From contig JAZNDR010000042.1 of NCBI GenBank assembly GCA_045588185.1, positions 1 to 27,491 of the forward strand: a stretch of DNA of 27,491 nucleotides. Direction: 5' to 3'. A program made the position numbers and the translations under genes. This DNA comes from Scatosoma sp045588185. GTDB lineage: Bacteria; Bacillota; Clostridia; Christensenellales; Borkfalkiaceae. Below are positions 6,053-14,153 of this stretch, piece by piece. Under the pieces are notes generated by a model. It had not been told where the DNA came from. It saw only the letters and a list, made by a program, of their open reading frames with translations, and made no database searches. The number at the start of each line of letters is the position of its first letter. Position 1 is the first letter of the stretch.

Positions 6053-6643
6053 ATGGAAAAGAACGTTTTGATTCCCTACGTCGTAGAACGCACCTCTTCG
6101 GGCGAGCGTACCTACGATTTATATTCCCGACTGTTAGACGATAGAATTATCTTTTTAAGCGGTGAAATCAACGACGCCGTGGCAAACACCGTCGTTGCAC
6201 AGCTTATCTATTTGGAAGGGAAAGACCCCACGAAAGATATCAGCCTGTATATCAACTCCCCCGGCGGCAGCGTTTCCGCGGGTATGGCGATTTACGACAC
6301 CATGAACTATATCAAGTGCGACGTATCGACCATCTGTATCGGTCTGGCGGCTTCGATGGGCGCATTCCTGCTTTCGAGCGGTGCAAAGGGCAAGCGTTTC
6401 GCGCTTCCGAACTCGGAAATTATGATTCATCAGCCACTCGGCGGCGCACAGGGTCAGGCGAGCGATATTAAAATTCAGGCAGAGCACATTCTGCGCACGA
6501 AAGCGAAGCTGAACCGTATTCTTTCGGAAAACACGGGCAAAGATTTGGCTACGATTGAGCGCGACACCGACCGCGACAATTATATGTCGGCGGACGAGGC
6601 GCGGGCATACGGGCTCATCGACAGAGTGTTTATCAGAAGATAA
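6053..6643 (+). CDS. clpP: ATP-dependent Clp protease proteolytic subunit
   Basis: Serine peptidase that assembles into a 14-mer barrel fed by ClpX or ClpC. The 196-residue protein starts MEKNVLIPYVVERTSSGERT, and the frame is open upstream into repeat B, but AAGGA and the family N-terminus fix the start at 6053. The catalytic triad is Ser101 (GLAASMGAFLL), His126 (IMIHQPLGG) and Asp175 (DTDRDNYMSADEA). The oxyanion loop NSPGGSVSAG is at 68-77, and the R-x-x-F loop pattern for hydrophobic-pocket docking is intact. clpX follows on the same strand, so the ClpXP pair is encoded together. Confidence 0.98.
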   Translation: MEKNVLIPYVVERTSSGERTYDLYSRLLDDRIIFLSGEINDAVANTVVAQLIYLEGKDPTKDISLYINSPGGSVSAGMAIYDTMNYIKCDVSTICIGLAASMGAFLLSSGAKGKRFALPNSEIMIHQPLGGAQGQASDIKIQAEHILRTKAKLNRILSENTGKDLATIERDTDRDNYMSADEARAYGLIDRVFIRR

Positions 6644-6664
6644 AACGCGCATAAAGCAAAAGAT

Positions 6665-6705
6665 ACGCGCAAAGCCGATAAAACGGTTTTGCGCGTGATT
6701 TTTGA
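6665..6705 (+). terminator. Terminator after clpP
   Basis: ACGCGCAAAGCCG (6665-6677) pairs with CGGTTTTGCGCGT (6684-6696), with G.U and bulge positions near the loop, followed by GATTTTTG. It suggests clpX has its own promoter. A weak candidate (TTGAAA at 6714-6719 with TATAAA at 6735-6740, spacing only 15 nt) lies just downstream. Confidence 0.65.
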
Positions 6706-6826
6706 AAAAAGGATTGAAACCCTAATAGGTTGGGTATAAATAAGTATAAGCGCGCGGCGCGGGTAAGCACAAATTCCCCCGCTTCCCGCATACCATTTTA
6801 TAAATAAGTAACGGAGTATCATTTGA

Positions 6827-8068
6827 ATGGCTACTAAAAATCAGCATTGTTCGTTTTGCGGAAAACCCAAAGAAGAAACGCGGAAGCTGATCACGGGCCC
6901 CGACGGCGCGTGCATCTGCGACGAATGCGTGGAAATCTGTAAGTCTATGGTTGACGAATGGGAAAACGAAAAAGAACCGCAAAAGGAAGTACCTTTAAAA
7001 AAGCCTGCCGAAATCAAGGCGGAGCTCGATCAATATATCGTTGGGCAGGACAAGGCGAAACGCGTGTTGTCCGTGGCGGTGTATAATCATTATAAGCGTA
7101 TCAACGCAACGGCGAAAAACAAAACGAAAGAGGACGACGGTATCGAAATCGAAAAGAGTAACGTGCTTCTGTTAGGCCCTACTGGCAGCGGTAAAACCTT
7201 GCTTGCAAGAACGCTAGCGAAAATTTTGAACGTACCGTTCGCAACATCGGACGCAACCACGCTCACCGAAGCGGGTTACGTCGGCGAGGACGTCGAAAAT
7301 ATCCTTTTGAAACTTATCCAAAACGCCGACTACGATATCGAACGCGCACAGCGCGGTATTATTTATATCGACGAAATAGACAAGATTGCGCGTAAGGGCG
7401 AAAACGTATCCATTACCCGCGACGTTTCGGGTGAGGGCGTACAGCAAGCGCTTTTGAAGATTATCGAAAGCACGACGGCGAACGTTCCCCCGCAAGGCGG
7501 AAGAAAACACCCCAACCAGGAATGCTTGCGTATCGACACGACGAATATCCTCTTTATTTGTGGCGGCGCGTTCGTAGGCTTGGATAAAATCGTTTCTTCG
7601 CGTAAGGACGATACCACGCTCGGCTTTGGCGGTAAGGTACGCCTTGGCGCAAACGAAGCGGACTATTCCGTGCTCGACGACGTAAAACCGCAGGATTTGA
7701 CCAAGTTCGGTTTAATTCCCGAATTTGTGGGCAGACTTCCTATCGTCGTCAATCTCGACCCGCTCGGCGAGGACGCACTCGTGAAGATTTTGACCGAACC
7801 GAAGAACGCGATTATCAAGCAATATCAAAAGTTGGTAGGCTTCGACGGCGTGAAGCTGACGGTGGAAGACGAAGCGGTGCGCGAGATAGCGCAAACGGCA
7901 ATCCGTTTAAAGACAGGCGCGCGAGGCTTGCGAACGATAATCGAAAGCGTAATGACGGAAGTCATGTACAAGATACCCTCGGAAGACGGCGTCGAAGAAG
8001 TGGTAATCACGAAAGCGTGTTTAACGGACGGCGAAATGCCGAAGCTTGTATACAAACAATCGGCATAA
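6827..8068 (+). CDS. clpX: ClpX, ATP-dependent unfoldase of the Clp protease
   Basis: AAA+ hexameric unfoldase that recognises tagged substrates and threads them into ClpP. The 413-residue protein has the N-terminal zinc-binding domain (C8-x2-C11 and C31-x2-C34). Walker A is GPTGSGKT at 117-124, pore loop GYVGEDVE at 150-157 and Walker B IIYIDEID at 178-185. The RKH pore loop is at 226-228, and the sensor-2 region KTGARGLRTIIE is intact. GGAG lies 10 nt before the ATG. It is followed by a perfect terminator. Confidence 0.98.
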   Translation: MATKNQHCSFCGKPKEETRKLITGPDGACICDECVEICKSMVDEWENEKEPQKEVPLKKPAEIKAELDQYIVGQDKAKRVLSVAVYNHYKRINATAKNKTKEDDGIEIEKSNVLLLGPTGSGKTLLARTLAKILNVPFATSDATTLTEAGYVGEDVENILLKLIQNADYDIERAQRGIIYIDEIDKIARKGENVSITRDVSGEGVQQALLKIIESTTANVPPQGGRKHPNQECLRIDTTNILFICGGAFVGLDKIVSSRKDDTTLGFGGKVRLGANEADYSVLDDVKPQDLTKFGLIPEFVGRLPIVVNLDPLGEDALVKILTEPKNAIIKQYQKLVGFDGVKLTVEDEAVREIAQTAIRLKTGARGLRTIIESVMTEVMYKIPSEDGVEEVVITKACLTDGEMPKLVYKQSA

Positions 8069-8076
8069 AAGAAAAT

Positions 8077-8104
8077 AAAAGGAACGGTAAAAACCGTTCC
8101 TTTT
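8077..8104 (+). terminator. Terminator of clpX
   Basis: AAAAGGAACGGT pairs perfectly with ACCGTTCCTTTT across a 4-base loop. It would work in both directions. Confidence 0.9.
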
Positions 8105-8107
8105 CTA

Positions 8108-8130
8108 TTTCGTCGCGTACCTGCCCCCTT
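8108..8130 (+). repeat. GCRTACCTGCCCCC motif, copy 2 (intergenic)
   Basis: TTTCGTCGCGTACCTGCCCC plus one more base, identical to copy 1. It is the only copy outside a protein gene, between the clpX terminator and repeat C. Confidence 0.7.
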
Positions 8131-8156
8131 GTTTTTATAAAGGCGGAGTAGCAAAA

Positions 8157-8395
8157 AGATTAGAAGTCAAGAAACTTAGTTTCTTGCGGGAGGTTGAGGG
8201 CAGAGCCCTCGCATAATTAGCCCCAAGTTGCAAATCTTTGATTTGCCACCGCGGAGCGGTCAACGCAAGCAAAGCTTGCGCCTTACGCCTTCGGCGTATT
8301 CTCGCAACCTACGGTTGCTTTTAGTAAGGCTACCCTCGCAGGGGCTTCCGCCCCCGCACCCCTGACAAGAAACTAAGTTTCTTGACTTCTAATCT
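8157..8395. mobile_element. MITE-like repeat with 30-bp terminal inverted repeats, copy C
   Basis: A 239-bp element bounded by perfect 30-bp inverted repeats (8157-8186 and 8366-8395) that each begin AGATTAGAAGTC and contain the palindrome CAAGAAACTTAGTTTCTTG. The same end opens copies B and D. The inside is a string of small hairpins: GCAAATCTTTGATTTGC, CCGCGGAGCGG, CGCAAGCAAAGCTTGCG, ACGCCTTCGGCGT and GCAACCTACGGTTGC. There is no open frame that could be a transposase. No target-site duplication is evident. It lies between convergent clpX and rng, 5 nt past the rng stop codon. Confidence 0.85.
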
Positions 8396-8400
8396 ATAAC

Positions 8401-9909
8401 TCAATATAAAATCTGCGCTTTGTCGGGGAGCTGTAAAACGGTTGCGTTTTCGCCGCGGACGGTGAAACATTCTTCCTTGTAGGTCTTGTGCGGAATGAAA
8501 TATATCCGCTTGTTCTTCCAACGGTTTTTCGCTTCGATAGAGAATAATCCCTCGCGCAAAATCTTTTTCATAATTCCTTCGTTCAGCTCGATAATCGCGG
8601 AAGTATAGCCGTCCGCAAAGCAGTCGAGGATAGCCGCGCGCAGGCGCGTGATTACGAAAATGTCGTCGTGTACGTGCCCCTTGCCCGTGCAATGCGCGCA
8701 AGGCTTTACCAAAAACGACTGTATCTCCCGCCCTACCCGCTTTCGCGTGAATTGCGTGATACAAAGCTCGCTCATCGGTAACACGTTGCACTTCGCTTTA
8801 TCGAGTGCAAGCCGACTGCGCAACGCTTCCGTTACCGCGTCTTTGTGCGCTTGGTCGGTCATATCGATGAAATCCACCGCAATAATCCCGCCGATATTGC
8901 GCAGGCGGACCTGCCGTGCTATTTCCTGCGCCGCCGCAAGATTCACGGCAAACACCGTGTCCTCTAAATTCGTTTCGCCGATATAACTGCCTGTGTTGAC
9001 GTCGATGACCGTCATTGCTTCGGTGTGCTCGATAACGAGATACCCGCCGTTTTCCAACGGTACGGTAGGGCTCGCCGCGTCGTATACGAGCTGTGAAATG
9101 CCGTATTGCTTCATCATTGACCGCTCGCCCGTGTACTTTATCAGCTTGCGCTCGGAAATATCCGAACGGAGCTTGACGAGCGCAAGCAAGCGTTGGTATA
9201 ATTCCTCGTCGCCCACGTGGATAGCGACGATCTCGTCGCCGAAGCAATCGCGCAAGGTGCGAACGGGGAGTTCTTCGTCCTCGTAAAGGAGCGCGCCTAC
9301 GGGCGCGCCTTTCGCTGCCTGTAAGGTTTTTTCGTATAATTTTTTTAAGTATTCCGCTTCCGCTTTTAATTGTTTTTGCGTAGCGAACGGAGCTTGCGTG
9401 CGGACGATAAATCCGTCGTCCGTCTTGCCCATACGCATTTTATCGGCGACTTTTAACAGCTTTTCCCGCTGTTTTTCGTCCGTGATTTTACGGGAAATTC
9501 CTAAAAAGTCGGTGTTGGGTAGATAAATTAAGCATTTACCGACGAAAGAAAGATGCGTCGTAACCTTTGCGCCCTTGCTTCCGCGCGGCGGCTTGGTTAC
9601 CTGTACGATAATTTCATTGCCTACCTGTAAGTTCAGCGGTTTATTATCCGTCCGCACGGGCGTGCCGTCGTATTTCGTGTAGTCGGTATACGTTTCTTCC
9701 ATCGAAAGATAACAGTTCCGCTGTAATCCGCACGAAATGAACGCCGCGTTCATGCCCGCAATCACGTTCGTAACCTTGCCTTTGTAGACGTTGCCGACTA
9801 TCTCCCCGTGGTCTTCCTTTTCCACGGCGAATTCCGTCAGTCTTCCGTCTTCCGTCAAGGCGGCAAATTGTTGACCGCAATAGCGGTCGAAAAACCATTC
9901 CTTTTTCAT
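8401..9909 (-). CDS. rng: Rne/Rng family ribonuclease (RNase G-like)
   Basis: Single-strand-specific endoribonuclease for rRNA and tRNA processing and mRNA turnover. It is 502 residues, RNase G size, without the long C-terminal scaffold of RNase E. The S1 domain is at about 35-125 (GNVYKGKVTNVIAGMNAAFI, KPPRGSKGAKVTTHLSF). The 5' sensor and RNase H-like region leads to the DNase I-like catalytic core with the metal ligands D303 (VIDVNTGSY) and D346 (VDFIDM). The zinc link C404-x2-C407 (CAHCTGKG) joins the subunits. The ATG at 9909 lacks a strong ribosome binding site. In Clostridia this gene commonly sits between spoIVFB and rplU, and it follows spoIVFB here. Confidence 0.96.
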   Translation of the reverse strand: MKKEWFFDRYCGQQFAALTEDGRLTEFAVEKEDHGEIVGNVYKGKVTNVIAGMNAAFISCGLQRNCYLSMEETYTDYTKYDGTPVRTDNKPLNLQVGNEIIVQVTKPPRGSKGAKVTTHLSFVGKCLIYLPNTDFLGISRKITDEKQREKLLKVADKMRMGKTDDGFIVRTQAPFATQKQLKAEAEYLKKLYEKTLQAAKGAPVGALLYEDEELPVRTLRDCFGDEIVAIHVGDEELYQRLLALVKLRSDISERKLIKYTGERSMMKQYGISQLVYDAASPTVPLENGGYLVIEHTEAMTVIDVNTGSYIGETNLEDTVFAVNLAAAQEIARQVRLRNIGGIIAVDFIDMTDQAHKDAVTEALRSRLALDKAKCNVLPMSELCITQFTRKRVGREIQSFLVKPCAHCTGKGHVHDDIFVITRLRAAILDCFADGYTSAIIELNEGIMKKILREGLFSIEAKNRWKNKRIYFIPHKTYKEECFTVRGENATVLQLPDKAQILY

Positions 9910-9955
9910 TGTAACTCGTAATATATCTGTTTATTCTTCGAACCCGTGCTTATTA

Positions 9956-9984
9956 AGTATAACACAACACAGGGGGTTTTGCAA
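9956..9984 (-). promoter_or_regulatory. Promoter of rng
   Basis: Minus-strand TTGCAA (9979-9984), 17-nt spacer, TATACT (9956-9961), about 45 nt before the start codon and right after the spoIVFB stop. rng can therefore be expressed apart from sporulation. Confidence 0.65.
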
Positions 9985-9999
9985 GAAGTTTTGCGTTTT

Positions 10000-10965
10000 T
10001 TAAGTAAGTTTTTCCGTTTTTCCCCCGTTTTTCGCCGTTTTTTTCAAAAATACCAGCGTTTCGTAAGGCGTTTTTGCACGCAGGAAATATTCGTTCAGCT
10101 CGTTTTGCGGTAAATCGAAAAGATGCCGCTCCCGTTCGTCGTATACCTCTAAAACAAGATATGTTCCCCGTGAAACAAACCGCAACGCGTCCTTGATAGG
10201 ACAAGAACCGAGCACCGCCACCCGCCTAAGCTCTATGCCCTTTTTCAAATCGTTTTTAGAGGAGTAATCGAGCTTGTTATACACGGCGGTTTTGTCGCGG
10301 TTCCCGATTGCACCGACGAGTAAAAAGATACAAAACGCAAGCAAAGTCAGGTTAAAGCTTCCCTGTAACCACACACAGCCAAACGCAACCGCGAAAAGTA
10401 AAGAGAATACAAGGGTAACGATACGGCAAAGCCGTTCGGCGTTACGCTTTGCGCGGTCGGTATCGGCGGATTTTTTCAAAAATCCGTGCGTGAGCGCGCA
10501 CCGTAAAATCCTGCCCCCGTCGAGGGGATAGGCGGGCAGAAGATTGATGAGCGCGATCGCAAGCGAGGAAAAGCAGGCGGTGTCGGTAAAGGCGTAAGTG
10601 TCGGGGAAAAACCACCAAAGCGAGCCGAAAAACACCGCCGTCAAAAGATTGCAAAGAGGCCCCCAAACGGCGACGGTGATTTCGTCCTTTAAAGTGATAC
10701 CGCTCAAATCCCCGTCGATCACCGCGCCGTAGGGCATCAGTACGACTTTATCGAGCTTATACCCAAGTCTTGCGGCGGCGAACGCGTGGGCGCATTCGTG
10801 TTGCAGCGCGACGATACAGCTCAAAAAAAAGGAGAACAGCTCGCCCGTGAAGCAGTACCAAATGCCGACGGCGATAAAGGTAGGGTGCAGTCGGATATGG
10901 GAAAAAAGGGAGCGGGTAAACGGAAAGCGGCAGGATCTCTGCCGCTTTTGATGTTGCGTATTCAA
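10000..10965 (-). CDS. spoIVFB: SpoIVFB-like site-2 metalloprotease (M50)
   Basis: Intramembrane zinc protease which in sporulating Bacillus cleaves pro-sigma-K in the outer forespore membrane. Zinc ligands are HECAH (56-60 from this start) and the NLLPAYPLDGG motif with its aspartate at about 149. About six hydrophobic segments are spread over the first 215 residues, and the soluble C-terminal domain includes VAVLGSCPIKDALRFVSRGT (CBS-like). The start is uncertain. A TTG at 10965, 13 nt after the spoIVFA stop and behind GGGGGCG, gives the shorter N-terminus (321 aa). An ATG at 11010 would overlap spoIVFA by 32 nt. It forms an operon with spoIVFA. Confidence 0.88.
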   Translation of the reverse strand: MNTQHQKRQRSCRFPFTRSLFSHIRLHPTFIAVGIWYCFTGELFSFFLSCIVALQHECAHAFAAARLGYKLDKVVLMPYGAVIDGDLSGITLKDEITVAVWGPLCNLLTAVFFGSLWWFFPDTYAFTDTACFSSLAIALINLLPAYPLDGGRILRCALTHGFLKKSADTDRAKRNAERLCRIVTLVFSLLFAVAFGCVWLQGSFNLTLLAFCIFLLVGAIGNRDKTAVYNKLDYSSKNDLKKGIELRRVAVLGSCPIKDALRFVSRGTYLVLEVYDERERHLFDLPQNELNEYFLRAKTPYETLVFLKKTAKNGGKTEKLT

Positions 10966-10978
10966 GCGTTCGCCCCCG

Positions 10979-11929
10979 TTATTGCAAGCTGTCCTGTACC
11001 ACCCATGCAAGGCAGTTTTCTTCCGTCAGCTGGAAGCAATTTAAAAGCGCGCCTTCCGAATACATCGTTACCTGCACTTCCTTTTCCCCTGCCGTATACC
11101 CGACGGGAATGTTCGCTTTTACTTCGTCGCCGACCTCGTAATACACCGAGCTCAATCCCTCGATAACGCCCGTAAACGAATCGGAATGGGAAAGCTTTAA
11201 GGTATAAGTCCCGTCTGCGTTTTTCGTAACCGCGCTCACTTTTCCGTCCGCCGCGGGGTAGACGCAACAGGCATCGGTAAAGGTCAAAATACCCGTCGGG
11301 GATAAATTGAGTTCCGCGTCCGACAGTTCGCTGACCACGGGGGAAAGGGTAAAATCGGTATACGCGCGGTCGTCCGTTGCCACGACGGCGGGCGCTTCGT
11401 TCAAGGAACGGAAAAAGGTATTGATCGCGCTGTTGGGCATAAATACGTTGGTGAGGAAAATACCGCCGCACAAAGCGCAGATAAGCGCAAACTCCGTACC
11501 CAGCACGATACGCGCTTTTCTATCCTTAGGGCTTTCCGCGTTCAACGCATACCTGCCCCCCTCGTTTTCGTTTGAAAGGGAGTAATCCTCGGGGTATAAA
11601 CGGTCCTTATCGTAAAAGGGACCCTCGTGCGCGGAGTACAGCCGTACGGTATCGATACGCTGCGGAATATCGTCAAAATCCACACTGCCCGCGCTGTTTG
11701 CGCTTTCGGCGAACAGTTCGGCGTCCGCCGTAATTTTTTCGTCCTTGGGCTCGCCCGGAAAAAGTTTACCGTTCACTTGCGCGATGACGGTATCTTTTAA
11801 ATCGGGAGCTTTTATCTTGGGTTCGTTCGACGCCTCCGCCTTACGGCGTTTGGCGCGTTTTTTGCGTACCACGTTGACCGTAGATACGGGAATTTCCAGC
11901 ATTTCAGCGTATTCGATTTCTTCGTTCAT
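10979..11929 (-). CDS. spoIVFA: SpoIVFA-like membrane protein with degenerate M23 (LytM) domain
   Basis: Likely partner and inhibitor of the downstream protease. The 316-residue protein has a long charged N-terminal region (RKKRAKRRK at about 22-30), one transmembrane helix at about 140-163, and a C-terminal LytM-like domain at about 210-310 (ADGKVSAVTKNADGTYTLKL, SHSDSFTGVIEGL, YYEVGDEVKANIPVGY). The first histidine of the M23 core is kept (SH), but the H-x-H motif is replaced by IEGL, so it should be catalytically dead, as in SpoIVFA. AAGGAG lies upstream of the ATG at 11929. The call rests on domain layout and on the adjacent spoIVFB. The linker before the membrane helix contains motif copy 3. 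Confidence 0.82.
   Translation of the reverse strand: MNEEIEYAEMLEIPVSTVNVVRKKRAKRRKAEASNEPKIKAPDLKDTVIAQVNGKLFPGEPKDEKITADAELFAESANSAGSVDFDDIPQRIDTVRLYSAHEGPFYDKDRLYPEDYSLSNENEGGRYALNAESPKDRKARIVLGTEFALICALCGGIFLTNVFMPNSAINTFFRSLNEAPAVVATDDRAYTDFTLSPVVSELSDAELNLSPTGILTFTDACCVYPAADGKVSAVTKNADGTYTLKLSHSDSFTGVIEGLSSVYYEVGDEVKANIPVGYTAGEKEVQVTMYSEGALLNCFQLTEENCLAWVVQDSLQ
11541..11566 (+). repeat. GCRTACCTGCCCCC motif, copy 3 (within spoIVFA)
   Basis: TTCAACGCATACCTGCCCCC then CCTCGT. It encodes GGRYALN in the variable linker of the SpoIVFA-like protein. The flanking GTTCAACGC is also shared with copy 5. Confidence 0.7.
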
Positions 11930-12043
11930 AACCAGTTTTCTCCTTGCCTTCGTTTTTTTAGCTCTGTCCTATTTTATGAACGGAAAAAAGCGATTAGAAC
12001 GGGGGATAGAAAAAAGAGAATAAAAGATTTTGTCGAAACGGGG

Positions 12044-12073
12044 TTGACAGGCGCGCCGTGTTTGTGTTAAAAT
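12044..12073 (+). promoter_or_regulatory. Promoter of the ABC transporter gene
   Basis: TTGACA (12044-12049) and TAAAAT (12068-12073) with an 18-nt spacer, 28 nt before the start codon. Confidence 0.7.
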
Positions 12074-12101
12074 TTATATTGTAAACACGAGGAATAAAAA
12101 A

Positions 12102-13856
12102 ATGGAAAAAAGAAAGAACAGCTTTTCACTTATCAGAAGGTTTTTACCTTATTATAAAAAGTATAAATGGATTATGATATTAGATCTGTTTTGCGCCTCG
12201 CTCACGACGGTGTGCGAGCTTGTTCTGCCGATGATTGTTAGGGAAATCACGGGTATCGCCACGAACGATATTGCCAGCCTTACCGTCGATTTTATCCTGC
12301 GTTGCGGACTTATCTATATCGTGCTTCGCTTGATAGACACGGGCGCGAATTTTTATATGGCGTCCGTGGGGCATATTATGGGCACGAAAATTGAAACGGA
12401 TATGCGCCGAGATTTATTCGGACATTTGCAAAAGCTTTCCTTTTCCTATTACGACAATACGAAAGTGGGCACGCTGATGTCGAGAATTACCACCGACCTT
12501 TTCGACGTTACCGAGTTTGCGCACCACTGCCCCGAAGAATTTTTTATTGCAGGCATTAAAATTATTTGTTCGTTTATTATTCTTTGCACGATGAGTGTAC
12601 CCCTCACTTTAATCGTGTTTGCGGGGATTCCCCTCATCGTCGTCGCGCTCGCGTTTTTTAGAAAAAAAATGAAGAGTGCGTTTGCCGAATCAAGAAAGCA
12701 AACGGGCGAGCTGAACGCGCAAATCGAGGATAGCTTGCTCGGTATCCGCGTTGTGAAATCGTTTGCCAACGAAGGGGTAGAGGAAGAAAAATTCGACAAG
12801 GGCAACCGTTTGTTTCTCGCTATCAAAAAACGCGCGTATTACGTTATGGGCGCGTTTCAATCGACCACGCGCCTGTTCGACGGCATTATGTATATCGTCG
12901 TGGTCGTGGCGGGCGGACTCTTCCTCGTCAACCGTAAAATCACGGCGGCGGACTACGTGGCGTACCTGATGTTCGTAACCACGCTCATTACTTCCATTCG
13001 TAAGCTCGTGGAATTTTCCGAACAGTTCCAGCGGGGTATCACGGGGATAGACCGCTTTAACGAGATTATGGAAATCGAGCCTGAAATCAAGGACAAGAAA
13101 AACGCCGTGGAGTTGGAAAACGTACAGGGCGAGATAGAATTTAAAAACGTATCGTTCAGCTATGAAACGGATAAAAAGCAAGTGCTCACCAACCTGGACC
13201 TTCGTGTGAAAAAGGGCGAAAGTATCGCGCTCGTGGGGCCCTCGGGCGGGGGCAAGACCACGCTTTGTTCGCTTATCCCCCGTTTTTACGAACTGACGGG
13301 CGGAGAAATCACGGTAGACGGGAAAAACATACAGGAAGTTACTCTGCGGTCGCTTCGTGAAAATATCGGCGTGGTGGCGCAGGACGTGTATTTATTCTCG
13401 GGCAGTGTGCGCGAGAATATCGCGTACGGAAAGACGGACGCTACCGATAAGGAAATTGAAGAAGCCGCAAGGCTTGCGGGCGCGCACGAATTTATTTCCA
13501 CCCTTCCGAACGGTTACGATACCTATGTCGGCGAGCGGGGCGTGAAGCTTTCGGGCGGGCAAAAGCAACGCATTTCGATTGCAAGACTGTTTTTAAAAAA
13601 TCCGCCTATCCTAATTTTGGACGAAGCGACGAGTGCTCTCGACAACGAAAGCGAACGGCTGGTGCAAACTTCGCTGGAAAAGCTTGCTAAGGGCAGAACG
13701 ACCTTTACGATTGCCCACCGCTTGACGACAATCAAAAATGCCGACCGTATTTTGGTACTGACGGAAAACGGCATAGAGGAAAGCGGTACGCACACGCAGT
13801 TGATAGAAAAGGGCGGGCAATACGCCGAGCTGTATAAGCTGTATTCCGCCGATTAA
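12102..13856 (+). CDS. ABC exporter half-transporter (permease-ATPase fusion)
   Basis: A 584-residue type IV exporter subunit of the MsbA/LmrA kind. It has six transmembrane helices at about 20-310 with the coupling-loop sequence QIEDSLLGIRVVKSFANE, then an ATPase domain. Walker A is GPSGGGKT at 379-386, the signature LSGGQ starts at 483, Walker B is ILILDEATSALD (Asp507) and the H-loop is IAHRLTT. GAGGAAT precedes the ATG. It is a single gene, so a homodimer is expected. The substrate (lipid, drug or peptide) cannot be told from sequence. It has its own promoter and a 3' hairpin, and its neighbours give no functional hint. Confidence 0.93.
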   Translation: MEKRKNSFSLIRRFLPYYKKYKWIMILDLFCASLTTVCELVLPMIVREITGIATNDIASLTVDFILRCGLIYIVLRLIDTGANFYMASVGHIMGTKIETDMRRDLFGHLQKLSFSYYDNTKVGTLMSRITTDLFDVTEFAHHCPEEFFIAGIKIICSFIILCTMSVPLTLIVFAGIPLIVVALAFFRKKMKSAFAESRKQTGELNAQIEDSLLGIRVVKSFANEGVEEEKFDKGNRLFLAIKKRAYYVMGAFQSTTRLFDGIMYIVVVVAGGLFLVNRKITAADYVAYLMFVTTLITSIRKLVEFSEQFQRGITGIDRFNEIMEIEPEIKDKKNAVELENVQGEIEFKNVSFSYETDKKQVLTNLDLRVKKGESIALVGPSGGGKTTLCSLIPRFYELTGGEITVDGKNIQEVTLRSLRENIGVVAQDVYLFSGSVRENIAYGKTDATDKEIEEAARLAGAHEFISTLPNGYDTYVGERGVKLSGGQKQRISIARLFLKNPPILILDEATSALDNESERLVQTSLEKLAKGRTTFTIAHRLTTIKNADRILVLTENGIEESGTHTQLIEKGGQYAELYKLYSAD

Positions 13857-13864
13857 AGAAAACG

Positions 13865-13890
13865 GGCGGCCCCGCAGGGGTCGCCTTTAA
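13865..13890. terminator. Hairpin between convergent ABC gene and sigma operon
   Basis: GGCGGCCCC/GGGGTCGCC, a 9-bp GC-rich stem (one G.U) with a 3-base loop. It is followed by TTTAAAA on the plus strand and CGTTTTC on the minus strand. The U-runs are short, but the position suits a shared terminator. Confidence 0.6.
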
Positions 13891-14153
13891 AACGCCATTG
13901 TATGCGGGAGGACGGGTTCGTCCTCCCGTTCGCTGTCTTCCGTTTCGGAAACGGCGGGCACGGGGTCGAGGTGCAAGGGCTGATTTTTATCCCGCATCGC
14001 CGACGCGGAAAAATACACCGCGGGGAATAGACACGCTATCAAAAGCGTAAACGAAAACGCCCTGACCGCCCGAAGCTTTGCCCTGCGGTCGGCGGTTTTT
14101 TTCCGTTCTATCCGATCAAAAATTTCTTGCGCGTGCTGTTTAGAGGTCTTCAT
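13887..14153 (-). CDS. Small single-pass membrane protein, candidate anti-sigma factor
   Basis: The protein is 88 residues: a charged, basic cytoplasmic N-terminus (MKTSKQHAQEIFDRIERKKT), one transmembrane helix at about 32-54, and a short acidic outer tail (SETEDSEREDEP). The ATG at 14153 overlaps the end of the sigma factor gene by 14 nt, so translation is probably coupled. Membrane proteins encoded in this way next to ECF sigma genes are often anti-sigma factors. No zinc-binding HxxxCxxC motif is visible and the cytoplasmic part is only about 30 residues, so this role is inference from context. Confidence 0.65.
   Translation of the reverse strand: MKTSKQHAQEIFDRIERKKTADRRAKLRAVRAFSFTLLIACLFPAVYFSASAMRDKNQPLHLDPVPAVSETEDSEREDEPVLPHTMAF

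Noticed and set aside
8157..8395. Whether copy C could be a CRISPR array
   Set aside because: Its palindromes differ from one another and there are no evenly spaced identical repeats. No array was found elsewhere in the window, and no cas genes apart from a Cas4-like protein.
12001..12101. Sporulation-type (sigma E) promoter for spoIVFA
   Set aside because: A CATAAAAT sequence is present upstream of spoIVFA on the minus strand, but no matching -35 at the right spacing could be found, so no promoter is called.
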